A DNA stretch of 64,000 nucleotides from Nyssa sinensis (Eukaryota > Streptophyta > Magnoliopsida > Cornales > Nyssaceae), in the NCBI GenBank assembly GCA_008638375.1, contig CM018031.1, positions 2,331,001 to 2,395,000 on the forward strand, read 5' to 3'. Of the stretch, positions 1 through 10,964 are shown piece after piece. The notes beneath the pieces are model-generated. The model saw only the letters and a program-made list of their open reading frames with translations, was not told the origin of the DNA and searched no databases. Positions within the stretch are counted from its first letter, which is position 1, and the number at the start of each line of letters is the position of its first letter. The translations under genes were made by a program, and so were the position numbers.

Positions 1-291
1 CATATATTCTCTTAACACAGTGTATACATTTTAAGATTTTGTTGATAACAATACATAAGTTTTGTTAAGTACGTACTGTCAAAAGTAGTTAAAACAACAA
101 CAACAAAAATCCACACTTGTATTGAAATCAGAACAAAAAAGAGGATGACAAAACACTGTGACATCTGATTGAGAATTTGAGTCTCGAAATAAGAAGAAAA
201 AGTAAAGAGTGAAAAGAAAAATGAAAAAAAACTAATAAATTGTGCTTAAGTTCATACAACCAATTTCTCTGATAGATTTTATTTGTTCTAT

Positions 292-1279
292 TTACTTGCC
301 TGTGACTTTCTCCTTGATCTTTTCACTAACCTTCTCTACAAGGTTTTCTGCAGTTTCAGATACTTTTCCAGTCACCGCTTTTGTCATCTTGGTCACCTGA
401 GCTCCCATGACACGAAAAACTAGTTAACAGATGAGTTAAAGAATTTAATGGCATGACAATGTATGTGTGTGTGTGTAGGCCTATAAATGGAACGGATCAA
501 ATCAGGTGTGATTCATATCGTATTTTTTAAAAAAATTATCAGATCAATAATGGTTTGTTTTCATTACGATACAATTACTTAATCGGTAAAGAGTGTTACA
601 TTTTCAGTTGTTGCAGTGGCTGCGTCTCTCACAACTTCACAGGTTTTCCTCACTTCTTTAGCCCCATCTTTAACTGCCTCGGCCGCTTCAGTCGCCTTTT
701 CATTAGTCTCTTTGTCCGACTTGGACTGTCACCACATAATGCCATTTTACATTGGAGATACAAATGAAAATAAAAATTAGAGCTACATGGCAATTTTTCT
801 TGTAAATAATGCAATACCAATTGTTATCACAAATAACTTTGCTTGAACACTTGTTTATAGCACAGACAATGGCAGATTCAGGGGGTGGCTCGGGCCTAGG
901 GAGCCACTGCCCCTCCAAAAAGAAAATGCTACGAGAATTCTATAATAATTTAGAGATCGGTGCCTTTCAAAATTTTTGATATTTTTTTAACAGTCCTCGT
1001 ATATATATTTTCGCCTCTTTTATGCAGTCCGCCATTGCTCACAAATGAGTGTTTCTAAAATCTGTTTTCTGTTTTTCAAATTTGGGAAAGCACATGGATA
1101 TCAATGTCACCCTTCCTCTCAAAATCTCAGCAAAGAAAAGGCTACAATTGCTATGGAAATTCTTGATGGAATTTCCAGTCACATGCACATAGTTATATAT
1201 GCTTGTAAGTAATGGTAAGATTAATATTCCCATTTTTCTTGACTCTCATAATACTTGCAAAGCCATCATTCCATGTAAC

Positions 1280-1316
<37 letters not shown>

Positions 1317-1657
1317 AAATTTCAAAATTTTGGAGGCCATGCCCCCAGCCGTGGTGACATCTTCATAACAATTGACTCCATCGTGTTGGTTTGTTTATTT
1401 ATTTTAGCATGTAATTGCATAAATTCATCGATCATGCACACGATCACTAATGAAAATCAGAATTATTGCCTAATTGATAATAAAGACGCAAGGTGGATTT
1501 AGATTTTTTGTATTTCTACCATCAATTTGCAAATTATTTCGCGCACCTTTTGCAAAGGTCGGGCAGCAGTGACAAAAACCCTAGGGCTCCAACCACTTTT
1601 GGGCATCATTGCTGTGGAGGAAAGATATCTTGAAAGCTTCGATGTCAAGTTTGCCAT
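292..1657 (-). CDS. LEA-like small mitochondrial protein, three exons
   Basis: Exons 1547-1657, 600-725 and 292-396 on the minus strand join in phase 0 through AG|GT junctions to a 113-aa protein. Exon 1 (37 aa) starts MANLTSKLSRYLSS and is rich in Ser, Arg and hydroxylated residues without acids, as in a mitochondrial presequence. Exons 2 and 3 are almost purely Lys/Glu/Ala/Thr/Val (for example TEAAEAVKDGAKEV and VEKVSEKIKEKVTGK), the amphipathic-helix composition of LEA group 3/LEA_4 proteins, which are thought to protect membranes and proteins during drying. The start is the ATG at 1657 because the upstream frame is only a low-complexity Lys-rich stretch. Intron 1 (726-1546) holds transposon remnants and an AT repeat. 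The splice sites and composition are seen in the sequence; the function is inferred from the family. The exact family member is not certain. Confidence 0.72.
870..1350. repeat. Transposon remnants in intron 1 of the LEA-like gene
   Basis: Two GC-rich patches in an AT-rich intron, around 878-920 and 1328-1350, are roughly inverted relative to each other (GGGGGTGGCTCGG against GGCCATGCCCCCAG). Patches like these are common at the ends of degenerate plant DNA transposons. An AT microsatellite (1282-1311) sits beside the second patch. No clean target duplication was found. Confidence 0.35.
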
Positions 1658-1747
1658 TTTCTTCGCTTTGTCCCTCTGTTGGGTTTTTCTTTCTTTTTTT
1701 TTTTCCCCCAAAACAGTTGATCTTTCACGGGTTATGATACTGGTTAG

Positions 1748-1755
1748 TTATATAA
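1748..1755 (-). promoter_or_regulatory. TATA-like box of the LEA-like gene
   Basis: A palindromic TTATATAA lies about 90 bp upstream of the minus-strand ATG at 1657. That spacing would give a short 5' leader. The position is the only evidence. Confidence 0.4.
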
Positions 1756-2319
1756 GGAGAGAAGAAGATGGAAAACAAACAGCCAAGTGTCAGTCCCTGA
1801 GTGTGTTTAGCCAAATGTAGAGACCATTTCTCTGTTTCATGGTTGGTAACTGCATTAAGTAGCACCGACATTCCGGGTCTTTTGGAAATGCTTCTCTCTG
1901 TTTCAAGTTGAGATGGGGACATCCATTTCTACCACGTAAAGATGGGACCTATCTCATTTCACTACAACTACATCTCAAGTCTATGCGAGAGAAATGAATT
2001 TCTTGAAAAAAAAAAATATACTTCACACTGTGTAATTGAGTACGACTGTTCTACGCAAACAATTGATACTCTAAAAATGAATGTTTAAATGGTGTCTATA
2101 AGAGCAACTCCAATGGGGAGTTGCATTTTGGGGTGCTAAATCACCCGATTTACAACTTTGAATAGTATTTTGGCACCCCTGAATTAAAAATCTGCTCTAA
2201 TGACGGGTGCTAAAAATGGGGGCCAGGGGAATAGGGTGAGGAAAAAATAGTAAGGAAACGGAACGGTTAGATTTGAACAGGATAGTTCTAACGAGCGCAA
2301 TTAACAGAGAGATGGGAGA

Positions 2320-2715
2320 ATAAAAAAAGGGAAAGGGCAAAGGCAAAGGCAAAGGGCAAAGGGAAAGGGAAAGGACAAAAGGAAGGGAAAGGCGAAAGAA
2401 CAAGGAACGAAAAGAGAAAAAAAAAACGGGAGAAAGGAAAAAAAGGAGCGAAAGAAAGAAAGGCACCCGAAAGGAACAAAACGAAAGAAAGAAACGAAAA
2501 GGAAAACAGGCAAGGGAAAGACAAAAGGAAGGGAAGGAGAAAAGCAAGGGAAAGGCGAAAGAACAAGGAACGAAAAGAGAAAAACGGGAGAAAGGAAAAA
2601 AAAAAGAGAAGAAAGAAAGGCACCCGAAAGGAACAAAACGAAAGAAGAAACGAAAAGGAAAACAGGCAAGGAAAGGACAAAAGAAGAAAGGCGAAAGCAA
2701 GGGAAAGGCGAAATA
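2320..2715. repeat. Purine-rich tandem array inside the Harbinger element
   Basis: About 400 bases are almost entirely A and G on the plus strand, built from GGGAAAGGC and GAAAGAAAGGCACCCG-like pieces. A unit of roughly 155 bases, including the motif AGGCACCCGAAAGGAACAAA, occurs twice (about 2390-2545 and 2550-2690). The array produces long minus-strand open frames rich in Phe, Ser, Leu and Pro that I do not regard as genes. Confidence 0.75.
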
Positions 2716-2722
2716 ACAAGTA

Positions 2723-2995
2723 ACTAAAATAGAAAAAACTTCATAAATTAAAAAAATTAGCTAAATAAATAAATTCACCCTAAATTAACAAAACTAAATA
2801 AATAAACTAAAATTAAAACATTCAATTTAAATTACAAAATTAATTTAATTATAAAATCAATTTAAATTCTAAATAACAATTAACTAAAATAGAAAAAAAT
2901 TCTTCAATTATAAAAATTAACTAAATAAATAAATTCACCCTATATTAACAAAAATATATAAATAAATAAATAAACTAAAATTAAAACATTTATTT
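2723..2995. repeat. Duplicated AT-rich block inside the Harbinger element
   Basis: The run AACTAAAATAGAAAAAA followed by a TTAGCTAAATAAATAAATTCACCCTA-like segment appears at about 2723-2830 and again at about 2881-2990, consistent with a local tandem duplication within the element. Confidence 0.6.
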
Positions 2996-3007
2996 CAAAT
3001 TCAAATC

Positions 3008-3044
<37 letters not shown>

Positions 3045-3719
3045 TATAAATATATAGGGAAAGGAGGCAGAGAAACTTTTCCCCACCCCCAGCCGTCTCT
3101 GGTTCTTCCCCATCGTCACTGCGCCTGCGCCTCCTCCTTCCCCTTCCCCTCTGCACCTCCTTCCCCTTCCCCTCTCTCTGTGCCTCTGCCATCAACAACC
3201 ACACAAAGTTTGAAGAAAAAAAGAGCGGAAACTTACGGTGGCCGGCGATTTTCACGGCGATTTTCAGACAATTTTCGGCCTTTGGTAAGTTTTATCTTTC
3301 AAAATCTCATAGTTTATAGAATTTTTTTGGTTCAATATAGCTGTTGAAAGTGGAAAGAGAGTGGAACAGTGAAATCGGAAAAGCCAGAACGGCTCTTTGC
3401 AACCTTTCCATTTCTCTCTCCAGAGTTTGCAAAATTGTCCACCCCAACACCATTGCTGTCATTTTCCAACCCTTGATGCCACCCCCGTTGAAGTTCAAAA
3501 CAGTAAAATTTGGGGTGACTATTTTGGCAGGTTACAGGTCGTTACCTGTTTACCACCCCATATGCAACTCCCCGTTGGAGTTGCTCTAAAATAAGACCTA
3601 CCATCAGACTGTCTTTTAAATTAAAAATTGTGATATCATGCTACTACTATTATTTTCAATAAAAAAAATCATCCCACTCAATCGACTTATGACTTTTGAT
3701 GTTGTAATATACTAATACA

Positions 3720-3753
<34 letters not shown>

Positions 3754-3892
3754 TGAGAGCATACAAAATTCAGTTTATCACATCCAAAACTAGTTTGAAC
3801 CACGATGAATTAAAATAATACAAGTGACACAAAACTAATACATGTAACAAGGCGATTAATAAAGAAGATCAGTCTTATTTATTGGAAGCAAC

Positions 3893-3926
<34 letters not shown>

Positions 3927-3929
<3 letters not shown>

Positions 3930-4402
3930 CTGAGTGCAGCAACAGTACTGATAAAGCGGTGGAAAACATTTCCCTGATTGATAACCTGCTCTTCTGCAGA
4001 AGCTGTTGCAATCCGGCAGGTCTTCACATTTTCCTCGGCAAACTGTCTTTGCTTCTCCTGCAGTATATATTGACAACCACATCCAAGAAATGAAAAGATT
4101 AATGAATTCAAATCGAAAACAATCTGCATTTTGCACATAACATTATTTTGCAGAACAACCACCATTTTTGGTCCTTTTCTTTTGTAAACATCTCAAACCA
4201 TTTTTTTAGTCTAGATCATTGATTTGACGGAGCAAAAATAGAAAAAAAATAATAGAATTTAAGAGGATCTTTTATAAAATTATGAAAACGGGAGAGACAA
4301 CTCCTAATTTTTTAAAATTTTATAAAAACAATAGTGGTACAAAAAATCAAAATTTTAAAATGGATATGCCAGTGTATGTATATATGCATGTGTGTGTGTG
4401 TG

Positions 4403-4447
<45 letters not shown>

Positions 4448-5038
4448 AACACACACATTCAACTGAAGTTTTAAGAGTATGAATTCTATGTATCCAGTAG
4501 CGGCTAGCATAGTACTGATTCAACTTGATATGATTGAGGAAAAGATGAAATTGATTGGACAATGAAATTTGCAATTAATATATATATATATATATATGTA
4601 ATGAAACATAAATAATTTCTTCCAAACAAAAACCCGTTTGGACGAGGAAGGAAAAGGTTTGGAAATGGCTTCTCTTCTATAGTATTGCTGATAATTTTCC
4701 TCTCCTTTTTCTTGTTCTTTCCAAGTTCCAAACTGAGCCTAAAGGAAATAGTAAAACTGAGAAATAGGTGAAGTACTGAGCTCAGTGTGACTTGACATTA
4801 ACTTGAGTTCTTAACTAATTAGCCACTACATATAGTAAACATTTTCATAAAAGTTGATTACAAAAATGCTTTCATGAAAAGTACTAAAATAAGAAAATTA
4901 CAACAGAACTAATGTAACATTATATATGCTAATGAAATTATCTTAAACTTTTTTCATACCAAGTGAAATGAGTAGCAGAACAACCACAATCACCATTATT
5001 AGTTTCTTTGCAATGGAAGCGAGATGTCCAGTGTCCAT
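3927..5038 (-). CDS. Defensin-like (CS-alpha-beta) secreted peptide, two exons
   Basis: Exon 1 (4960-5038) encodes MDTGHLASIAKKL followed by a strongly hydrophobic run ending ISLG, a typical signal peptide. Exon 2 (3927-4057) encodes the mature part. They join in phase 1 through G|GTATG and CTGCAG|GA to 69 aa. The mature peptide has eight cysteines (33, 37, 43, 47, 57, 65, 66, 67) that fit the plant defensin-like pattern: CxxxC (43-47), GxC (55-57) and CxC (65-67). The 902-bp intron separates signal and mature peptide, the usual arrangement for defensin-like genes. Such peptides are secreted and act in defence or in cell-to-cell signalling during reproduction; which applies here cannot be told. 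AT microsatellites flank the stop codon and fill much of the intron. Confidence 0.8.
4388..4445. repeat. TG/TA compound microsatellite in the defensin-like gene intron
   Basis: About eight TG units run into about twenty AT units. Similar AT arrays lie at 3013-3038, 3725-3754, 3895-3928, 4578-4597 and 5091-5117, making the 3-5 kb region unusually microsatellite-rich. Confidence 0.9.
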
Positions 5039-5039
5039 T

Positions 5040-8020
5040 TCTTTCAGCTCTGGAGCCCTTTCTAGTGGTGGTTTGAATCAAAGGTGGTGATATATATATA
5101 TATATACATATATATATACACACACCACCATGGTGGTAGATTTCATCTCTTGTGAGAGAATGAGATAATGAGATATGAAACATTATGCAAATTATGTGAA
5201 TTCAATTCTCCAAAAAAAATTGCATAAGGTGAATTCTTTCTAGGGACTTAAAAATCTGTTTTTGTTTCGTTTAGTTTGGATTATTCAAACTGATATGATT
5301 ATTTAATTTGTGAAAAATCATATTTTCTTAATACCTAGGAAAGAATAAGATTCTTATTTCTCAACTGGTATGATTCTAAAATATAATCAGCTTATTAAGA
5401 TTTGATTGCAATTCAATTGCATTACAAAACAAATATTGACCCTCAGTTAACCAAACTGTGATGGGGAAGGGGTGTGTTAAATTAGAGATATATTTAACAT
5501 TTAACATTATTTATGGAAAGTGACTCTTTTCCACCTTCGAATTGCATTTTCATACTTGATAATCCGGACATTTTATTATTATATTAACTCCGATTTAGTA
5601 GTTAAATTAATTAAAATCATCTAAACAAAAGCATATAATAACTTGTGGTGATTGAAAAAAAAAAAGACGAAAATATAAATAAACTATTCTTAGGACAAAT
5701 TTTGATATAACGATAACATCATTTTACTATAACTTAAAAGTCACATATTTAAATTGTCGAAATAAAACATCCCTTACAAAGACAAATTTCCTACGTCTAA
5801 TCCTCCCATTAGTACTTACTATGCAGCTGTGAGAGCGCAATGGGACTGCACTTTTTGTGAAATAACCACTCAATTATTAATTTCTACTTACATTTGGAAA
5901 CTTTTAAACCATACTATTTTGTACTATATGTTATTGGAAAATAAAAAAGAAAAAAGAAAGTGCAAATTGGAGTAGAACCAACAGCCCATTGGAATTTGTT
6001 AATTACTGTTTACTTTCGGATAGCCATAAAGAGCGTTCAGCGGCCAGCTTTCATCGGTTCACTGTCCGCCAATGGCCAAAGCTACAGTCAACAGACCCTT
6101 CACCAAACAATTAATTTTCACACCTCAGACATCGATCTCTTCGCTTCTGCTGTCATGCTAATAGCCCCGGCAATAATGTGAGCCTTTTTTAAAAAAAATT
6201 ATTAAAAATATTTATTTTTGTGAGTTAAGAGTATTTTATATATAAGCTTAATAATAATATCAGATTTATATATATAACACTTTTTACTCACGAACATTAA
6301 TACTTTTAATAAATTTTTAAAAAAATTAGCATTATTCTTGCTCTTAATTATGTTTAGCTTGGCATGCAAGTACAGTAATTATGTACAGCTCTAGGCTGGT
6401 GGGAGGCCTGCCATAGTCATGCACCTGACTATTCTCATAAAACATACCGTCCGTATCCAAACCATAGGTGAATCTTAAGGGTACCTTTGTTTACCTTTTT
6501 AAAATAAAATTTTTAATTTTAAAACGTAGATATGCATTTAATAAGTTATTAATTTTATTTTATTTTTATAATTTAAATTATCATATTCAAATATATTTTC
6601 ATAATTTTAAAAAATTAACTACAAATTTTTTTAAAAAATTATATCTGAATCACTATTTAAGCGTAGCTTAAATCTCTCGCATTGTCACTAACTATGATTA
6701 AATTTCTGGCCTTTCTTATGAAATAGTCAAGATTATGCTACTAGAGTACAAGATTATCGGCTAAAATTATCTCAATTAATAACTCTATTTCCATCCACAG
6801 TCACTGTTTCAAGCTTTAATTGAAAAGTCAAGAAAATAAATTAATTTTTATTTTTATTGGCACATGTTTCGAGGAAATACATTTATTTTGAACTTAAAAA
6901 ATTGAATAGTTGATTTTGTATATAATATATATATTAATAAAAGAAGTATATATTTACAAATAGATTACACTTTATACAAATTAAAATTAAAATATTTTAT
7001 AATATGTATATTAATAAAAAAAAGTATATATTTGCAAATATATATTACACTTTATACAAATAAAAATTAAAATATTTTATGTTAATTAAAATTTATACAT
7101 ACAATTATTTCTCAAGACTATTCGAATTGAGAAAGTAACGATAGATCTCAAATAAGACTCTTCATTTCAAACTCAGTCATCAAGAACAAAAAAATAAAAA
7201 CTTAAAAAATGTAAAAGAAAAAATTAACATAAACATAGTTCAAATAATTAATAAATTATCATTATTTGAGAATATTTTTAAGAATCTAATTTCTAGCAAT
7301 ACTGAAAGCAAAACATTCTAAAGTTCAACAAGAACATTTGATTTAGTCAAAATTTGAAAGAATGAATAATCAATTATTGGAACACTATTTTGGAACATAA
7401 CTATTAAAATATAACTAGTAGTTCTAATGACTCAATCATTGGACCTACTATCATGTTCTTAGAATTTGATCGAATTAAATATTTTTTTAAATATAATTTT
7501 TATTTTAGTAGTTACTATTCATTTAAACGTTTTAGATTGTTCAAAATGTATGATCTAAATTTGATCAATTTTTTATTTATTTTAATTTTGAAATTGTAAT
7601 AATTGTCCAGAAGAATAATAATAGTCTATTAAAAAATAATATTTTATTATTAATATAAACATATTAAAAAATAACTTTTGGTATTTTAATATTATAAAAA
7701 ATAAATAATTTTAATATGATTAAAATATTTTTTATCGTTAATATTTTTTGAATAACCAACCATACTTTCAAATTGAATTACTATAATATAATTATAGCAA
7801 TTCTAATGAACCGAAACTAATCGGTAGCTTGAGCTGGACTTCGCTGGCGAAAAGCTTGAATGGCGTGACAGACATTACTTCCTTAAATATCTCTTCTTTT
7901 CATTCACCTAACTCTGGGCATCATAATTGATACAATGCTATTCTCGAGATTGTTAGAGCAAGGTGTTCCTGCCATATTTACTATACTACTTTAATACCCG
8001 TAACTGTCCCCCACCCTTCA
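5040..8020. other. AT-rich intergenic stretch without a recognisable gene
   Basis: Long A/T runs and short open frames only. A roughly 75-bp block (TATTAATAAAAGAAGTATATATTT... to ...AAAATATTTTATA) occurs twice in tandem at about 6930-7005 and 7008-7080. The 73-codon frame at 5960-6181 shows no family motif and is not called a gene. Confidence 0.5.
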
Positions 8021-8028
8021 ATCTCTCC

Positions 8029-8036
8029 ATAAATAG
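8029..8036 (+). promoter_or_regulatory. TATA-like box of the glycine-rich protein gene
   Basis: CATAAATAG lies about 105 bp before the ATG at 8139 in an otherwise C/T-rich leader region, a plausible TATA position for this gene. Confidence 0.45.
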
Positions 8037-8090
8037 CAACATCATATCAACACTAGCTCAGAGTGAAGTGATCCAGCTGAAGATCAATAG

Positions 8091-8093
8091 ATT

Positions 8094-8130
<37 letters not shown>
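8091..8130. repeat. (GA)n microsatellite in the 5' leader of the glycine-rich protein gene
   Basis: About eighteen consecutive AG units end ten bases before the start codon. Its position makes it a candidate length-variable 5' UTR element; any regulatory effect is inference. Confidence 0.85.
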
Positions 8131-8133
<3 letters not shown>

Positions 8134-8138
8134 AGAAA

Positions 8139-8531
8139 ATGGCAGCAAAGTTGTACGTAATGTTTCTGCTTGCACTTGTACTTGTGCATGTCACTGCAAG
8201 GAATGTGCCAAGTACCACGGCACCAAGTGAAAGTACAGCAGTCAATCATGAGGAAAGGAATGTAGAGAAAGTAGCCGGCGGGGCCACCGCACCTAGTGGG
8301 GCTGGCCTCGATGACGAAAAGAACTTCATCGTGTACGGCGGTGTTGGGGGCTTTGCCGGGGTTGGTGGCTATGCTGGGGTGCTGCCACTTGGTGGCGTTG
8401 GTGGACTCGGTGGTGCAAGTGGACTTGGTGGTGCAGGTGGGCTCGGTGGTCTTGGTGGTTTAGGTGGTGCTGGTGGTGGAGTTGGGGGTGCTGGTGGTAT
8501 TGGTGGTGGAGCTGGCGGAATTGTGCCTTAG
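8139..8531 (+). CDS. Secreted glycine-rich protein
   Basis: A single-exon frame of 130 aa. Residues 1 to about 21 (MAAKLYVMFLLALVLVHVTA) form a signal peptide. Residues 22-64 are a polar linker rich in Ser, Thr, Glu and Asn. From about residue 65 to the end the protein is mostly GGxGG repeats with V, L, A and I in the variable positions (GGVGG, GGLGG, GGAGG). Proteins of this design are usually cell-wall structural or stress-related secreted proteins. The upstream TATA-like box and purine-rich leader support transcription. There is no cysteine-rich C-terminal domain, so it is closer to the simple structural glycine-rich proteins than to the GRP3 type. The specific role is unknown. Confidence 0.85.
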   Translation: MAAKLYVMFLLALVLVHVTARNVPSTTAPSESTAVNHEERNVEKVAGGATAPSGAGLDDEKNFIVYGGVGGFAGVGGYAGVLPLGGVGGLGGASGLGGAGGLGGLGGLGGAGGGVGGAGGIGGGAGGIVP

Positions 8532-10250
8532 ATTAATTTGTCAAATGTTTTTAAATTTTCTCAATGGTTTTATGTTGGCGTCCAAGGGTGGTCCGGGCGT
8601 TGATGGTTAGTTATGGTCGGTAGCTTGGTTGGTTTTTCATGTTTTCAAGGTCGTTAATGTATCTCTGTATCAATTTGAATTTAACGTGCATGCAATTGTG
8701 GGTTTTAAGCTTTACCTCTCTTGGGATTCCAAATTATCTTTTCTTAATTAGTTGTTATGGGCAACCAAACTTTGGAAAATTTTTGAATAAGTGATGCGCT
8801 AATATGTTATTAATAATAATTAGACATGTGAAATACTGTTTATTTTATTTAACAGAGTATAATATATGTGACATAGTGTAATTAAAAAGGCACAAAGTCA
8901 TGTGATGTATCAGATTTATAACATAATATTTTTTACTTTTTTTTGTAATATTTTTAATATGACCTAAGATGCATGTCATATTGTGTAATGCATGTCATGT
9001 GTATCTGTTATTAAATAATTAAATAATAATAATTTATTATGTATGCAAGGTATTTTGAGAAAATATGTGAAAGAAAGTCATTATGGAGCTGCTAAAGTAT
9101 AATTTATACACAGATAGGTTTAAGAAAGAGTATATTAATTTGAAGCAATGTTAATTAAGAAAAAAAATTAAATTGAAAATTAAGATAAAAGATAAGGCAT
9201 GAAAATTTCAAGGAAAGTTTTTTTAAGGATTTTTTTTTTACTTTCCAAAATAGAAAGTACAAATTAAAGAGATATATTTGATTTTTTTTTGAAAATGTTC
9301 AAATAAAAAATTAAAGAGGGGCATATTTAAAAGGCAACATTTTTTTTTTGAGATGGAAAAAGGCATAAATATATGCACATGCAACAAATTTTTGCTTGTA
9401 ATCAGATGAGAGATTCTAAATTCTAGAGAAAAACCAAGTTTGGAATCCAACTTCTAATCTTTATAGGGGGATATGTCTCTTCCTTTCCTCCTTTATTTAG
9501 CACTAATTACCAGGTTAATTTTATTTTTCCTTAGTAGTCCAACATTAAATAATATGTTAAAACTTCACTAACGAATTTAATGTCACATCATTGACATTAT
9601 TTGAAATCCAAGATTTGGTACAAAAATTGAGATATTCAATTTTATTAATGTATATGTGTGTGTGTGTGTGTCTAGAAGAGAGAGAGAGAGGAGCCTTTAA
9701 CTCTCAATTACAATAATGTGTGTGAGTAATTGATTTTTGTTGAAATCCTTAAAAGCCGTATTTGATATCCAAGAATAAAGTAATCATTTTATGAAATCGA
9801 ATAAAAATAACATAAAATAAAATAAATAAAATTATTCAAGTAAATCAAAAAAAAATTTTAAATAATTTTTAATAAAATATTCGTTCCATAAAACAAGTAT
9901 TTATAATTATATAAAATAAAAATAATGATTAAAAAAATTAGAATAATTATTTCCAAAATATCTATTCTACCGTATTAAATGTGACTTAAAAGTTTTAAGA
10001 TCACGCTTGTATATTAATTTTTCACGAGAGTGAAACGCAACAAAGATTCCCAATCCACCTCTCTATCATCCAACCCGTGGTTTCATATTTGCAGCAAAGA
10101 ATGATCAACATCTACACACATTTGTATTTACAGACCCAAATGCCTTTATATAAAGACTAAGCCATATATCAAGAAAGCAAATGTACCCTTTTCTGCTCAA
10201 AGAAAATAAAACAAAACACATTCAAGCATGCACGCGAATTTGGTATCGGA
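8532..10250. other. Intergenic, AT-rich, no gene seen
   Basis: This holds the 3' flank of the glycine-rich gene and AT-rich sequence with short TG and GA repeats near 9652-9690. Only short chance frames such as 9238-9450 (minus) occur. Confidence 0.5.
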
Positions 10251-10257
10251 TCCTGAT

Positions 10258-10593
10258 CAGTGAATATATAGATATTATTTTTTGCATTTTTAAGGATGAA
10301 AATGATTAAAATTTTAAAAATACATGTATTTTTAAATTGTTTTTTTATTTTATAATAAAATTAAAATTTTGAAAAGAACCATTATTTTCGTTTTAAAAAA
10401 ATTTATAATAAAATGCAATGTCTTTCAGTGAATATATAGATATTATTTTTTGCATTTTTAAGGATGAAAATTATTAAATTTTTAAAAATACATGTATTTT
10501 TAAATTGTTTTTTTATTTTATAATAAAATTGAAATTTTGAAAAGAACCATTATTTTCTTTTTTAAAAAATTTATAATAAAATGCAATGTCTTT
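10258..10593. repeat. 168-bp tandem duplication upstream of the FLIP-like gene
   Basis: Two head-to-tail copies, 10258-10425 and 10426-10593, each begin CAGTGAATATATAGATATT (the second ends just before a third CAGTG). They differ at only a few bases, so the duplication is recent. It lies about 370 bp upstream of the start codon at 10965, within promoter distance. Confidence 0.88.
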
Positions 10594-10964
10594 CAGTGCT
10601 ATCATTTTATTTTTTTGTTCTCAAAAACAAAAAAATTATTTTTAAAAATGTATCCAAATAGACCCTTAACTCATGATTTAAGACTGTTATCAATGTTGGG
10701 GTTTGTTTTGGGAAAAAAAATGTTTTGGCTGAGGGTTGGGGCACAATAATGATAAATTGAAAATTTTGAGGGTGAAAATCTAAATATGGCTTTTCCTTCT
10801 TTCAGCTTCCCGAAGGCGGGAAAGCTTACACGACGATGTCATATAGAAAGGGCCCAAAAAAAAAAAAAAAAGAGAGGAAGAGAGTTAAGCAGAGAGAGAA
10901 TCAGAGGGAGAAAGACAGAAAATTCTAGACAGAAAAATATACGGATAGAGATTTAGAGAGAGAA

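Larger units (their letters stand above)
2102..3586. mobile_element. PIF/Harbinger-type non-autonomous transposon, 1485 bp
   Basis: The ends are terminal inverted repeats starting GAGCAACTCC, matching over about 24 bases with one mismatch. The direct repeat TAA flanks them at 2099-2101 and 3587-3589; a TAA/TTA 3-bp target duplication is the hallmark of PIF/Harbinger elements. Each end also holds a small hairpin (GCAACTCC against GGAGTTGC). Inside are a purine-rich array (about 2320-2715), a duplicated AT-rich block (about 2725-2990) and an AT microsatellite. No transposase frame is present, so mobility would have needed an enzyme from elsewhere. Confidence 0.82.

Noticed and set aside
2197..2719. 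Long minus-strand frames (up to 167 codons) rich in Phe, Ser, Leu and Pro
   Set aside because: All three frames are open because the strand is a low-complexity polypyrimidine array inside a transposon; composition is repetitive and no domain is present.
5960..6181. 73-codon plus-strand frame
   Set aside because: No motif, signal peptide or domain; lies in repetitive AT-rich DNA.
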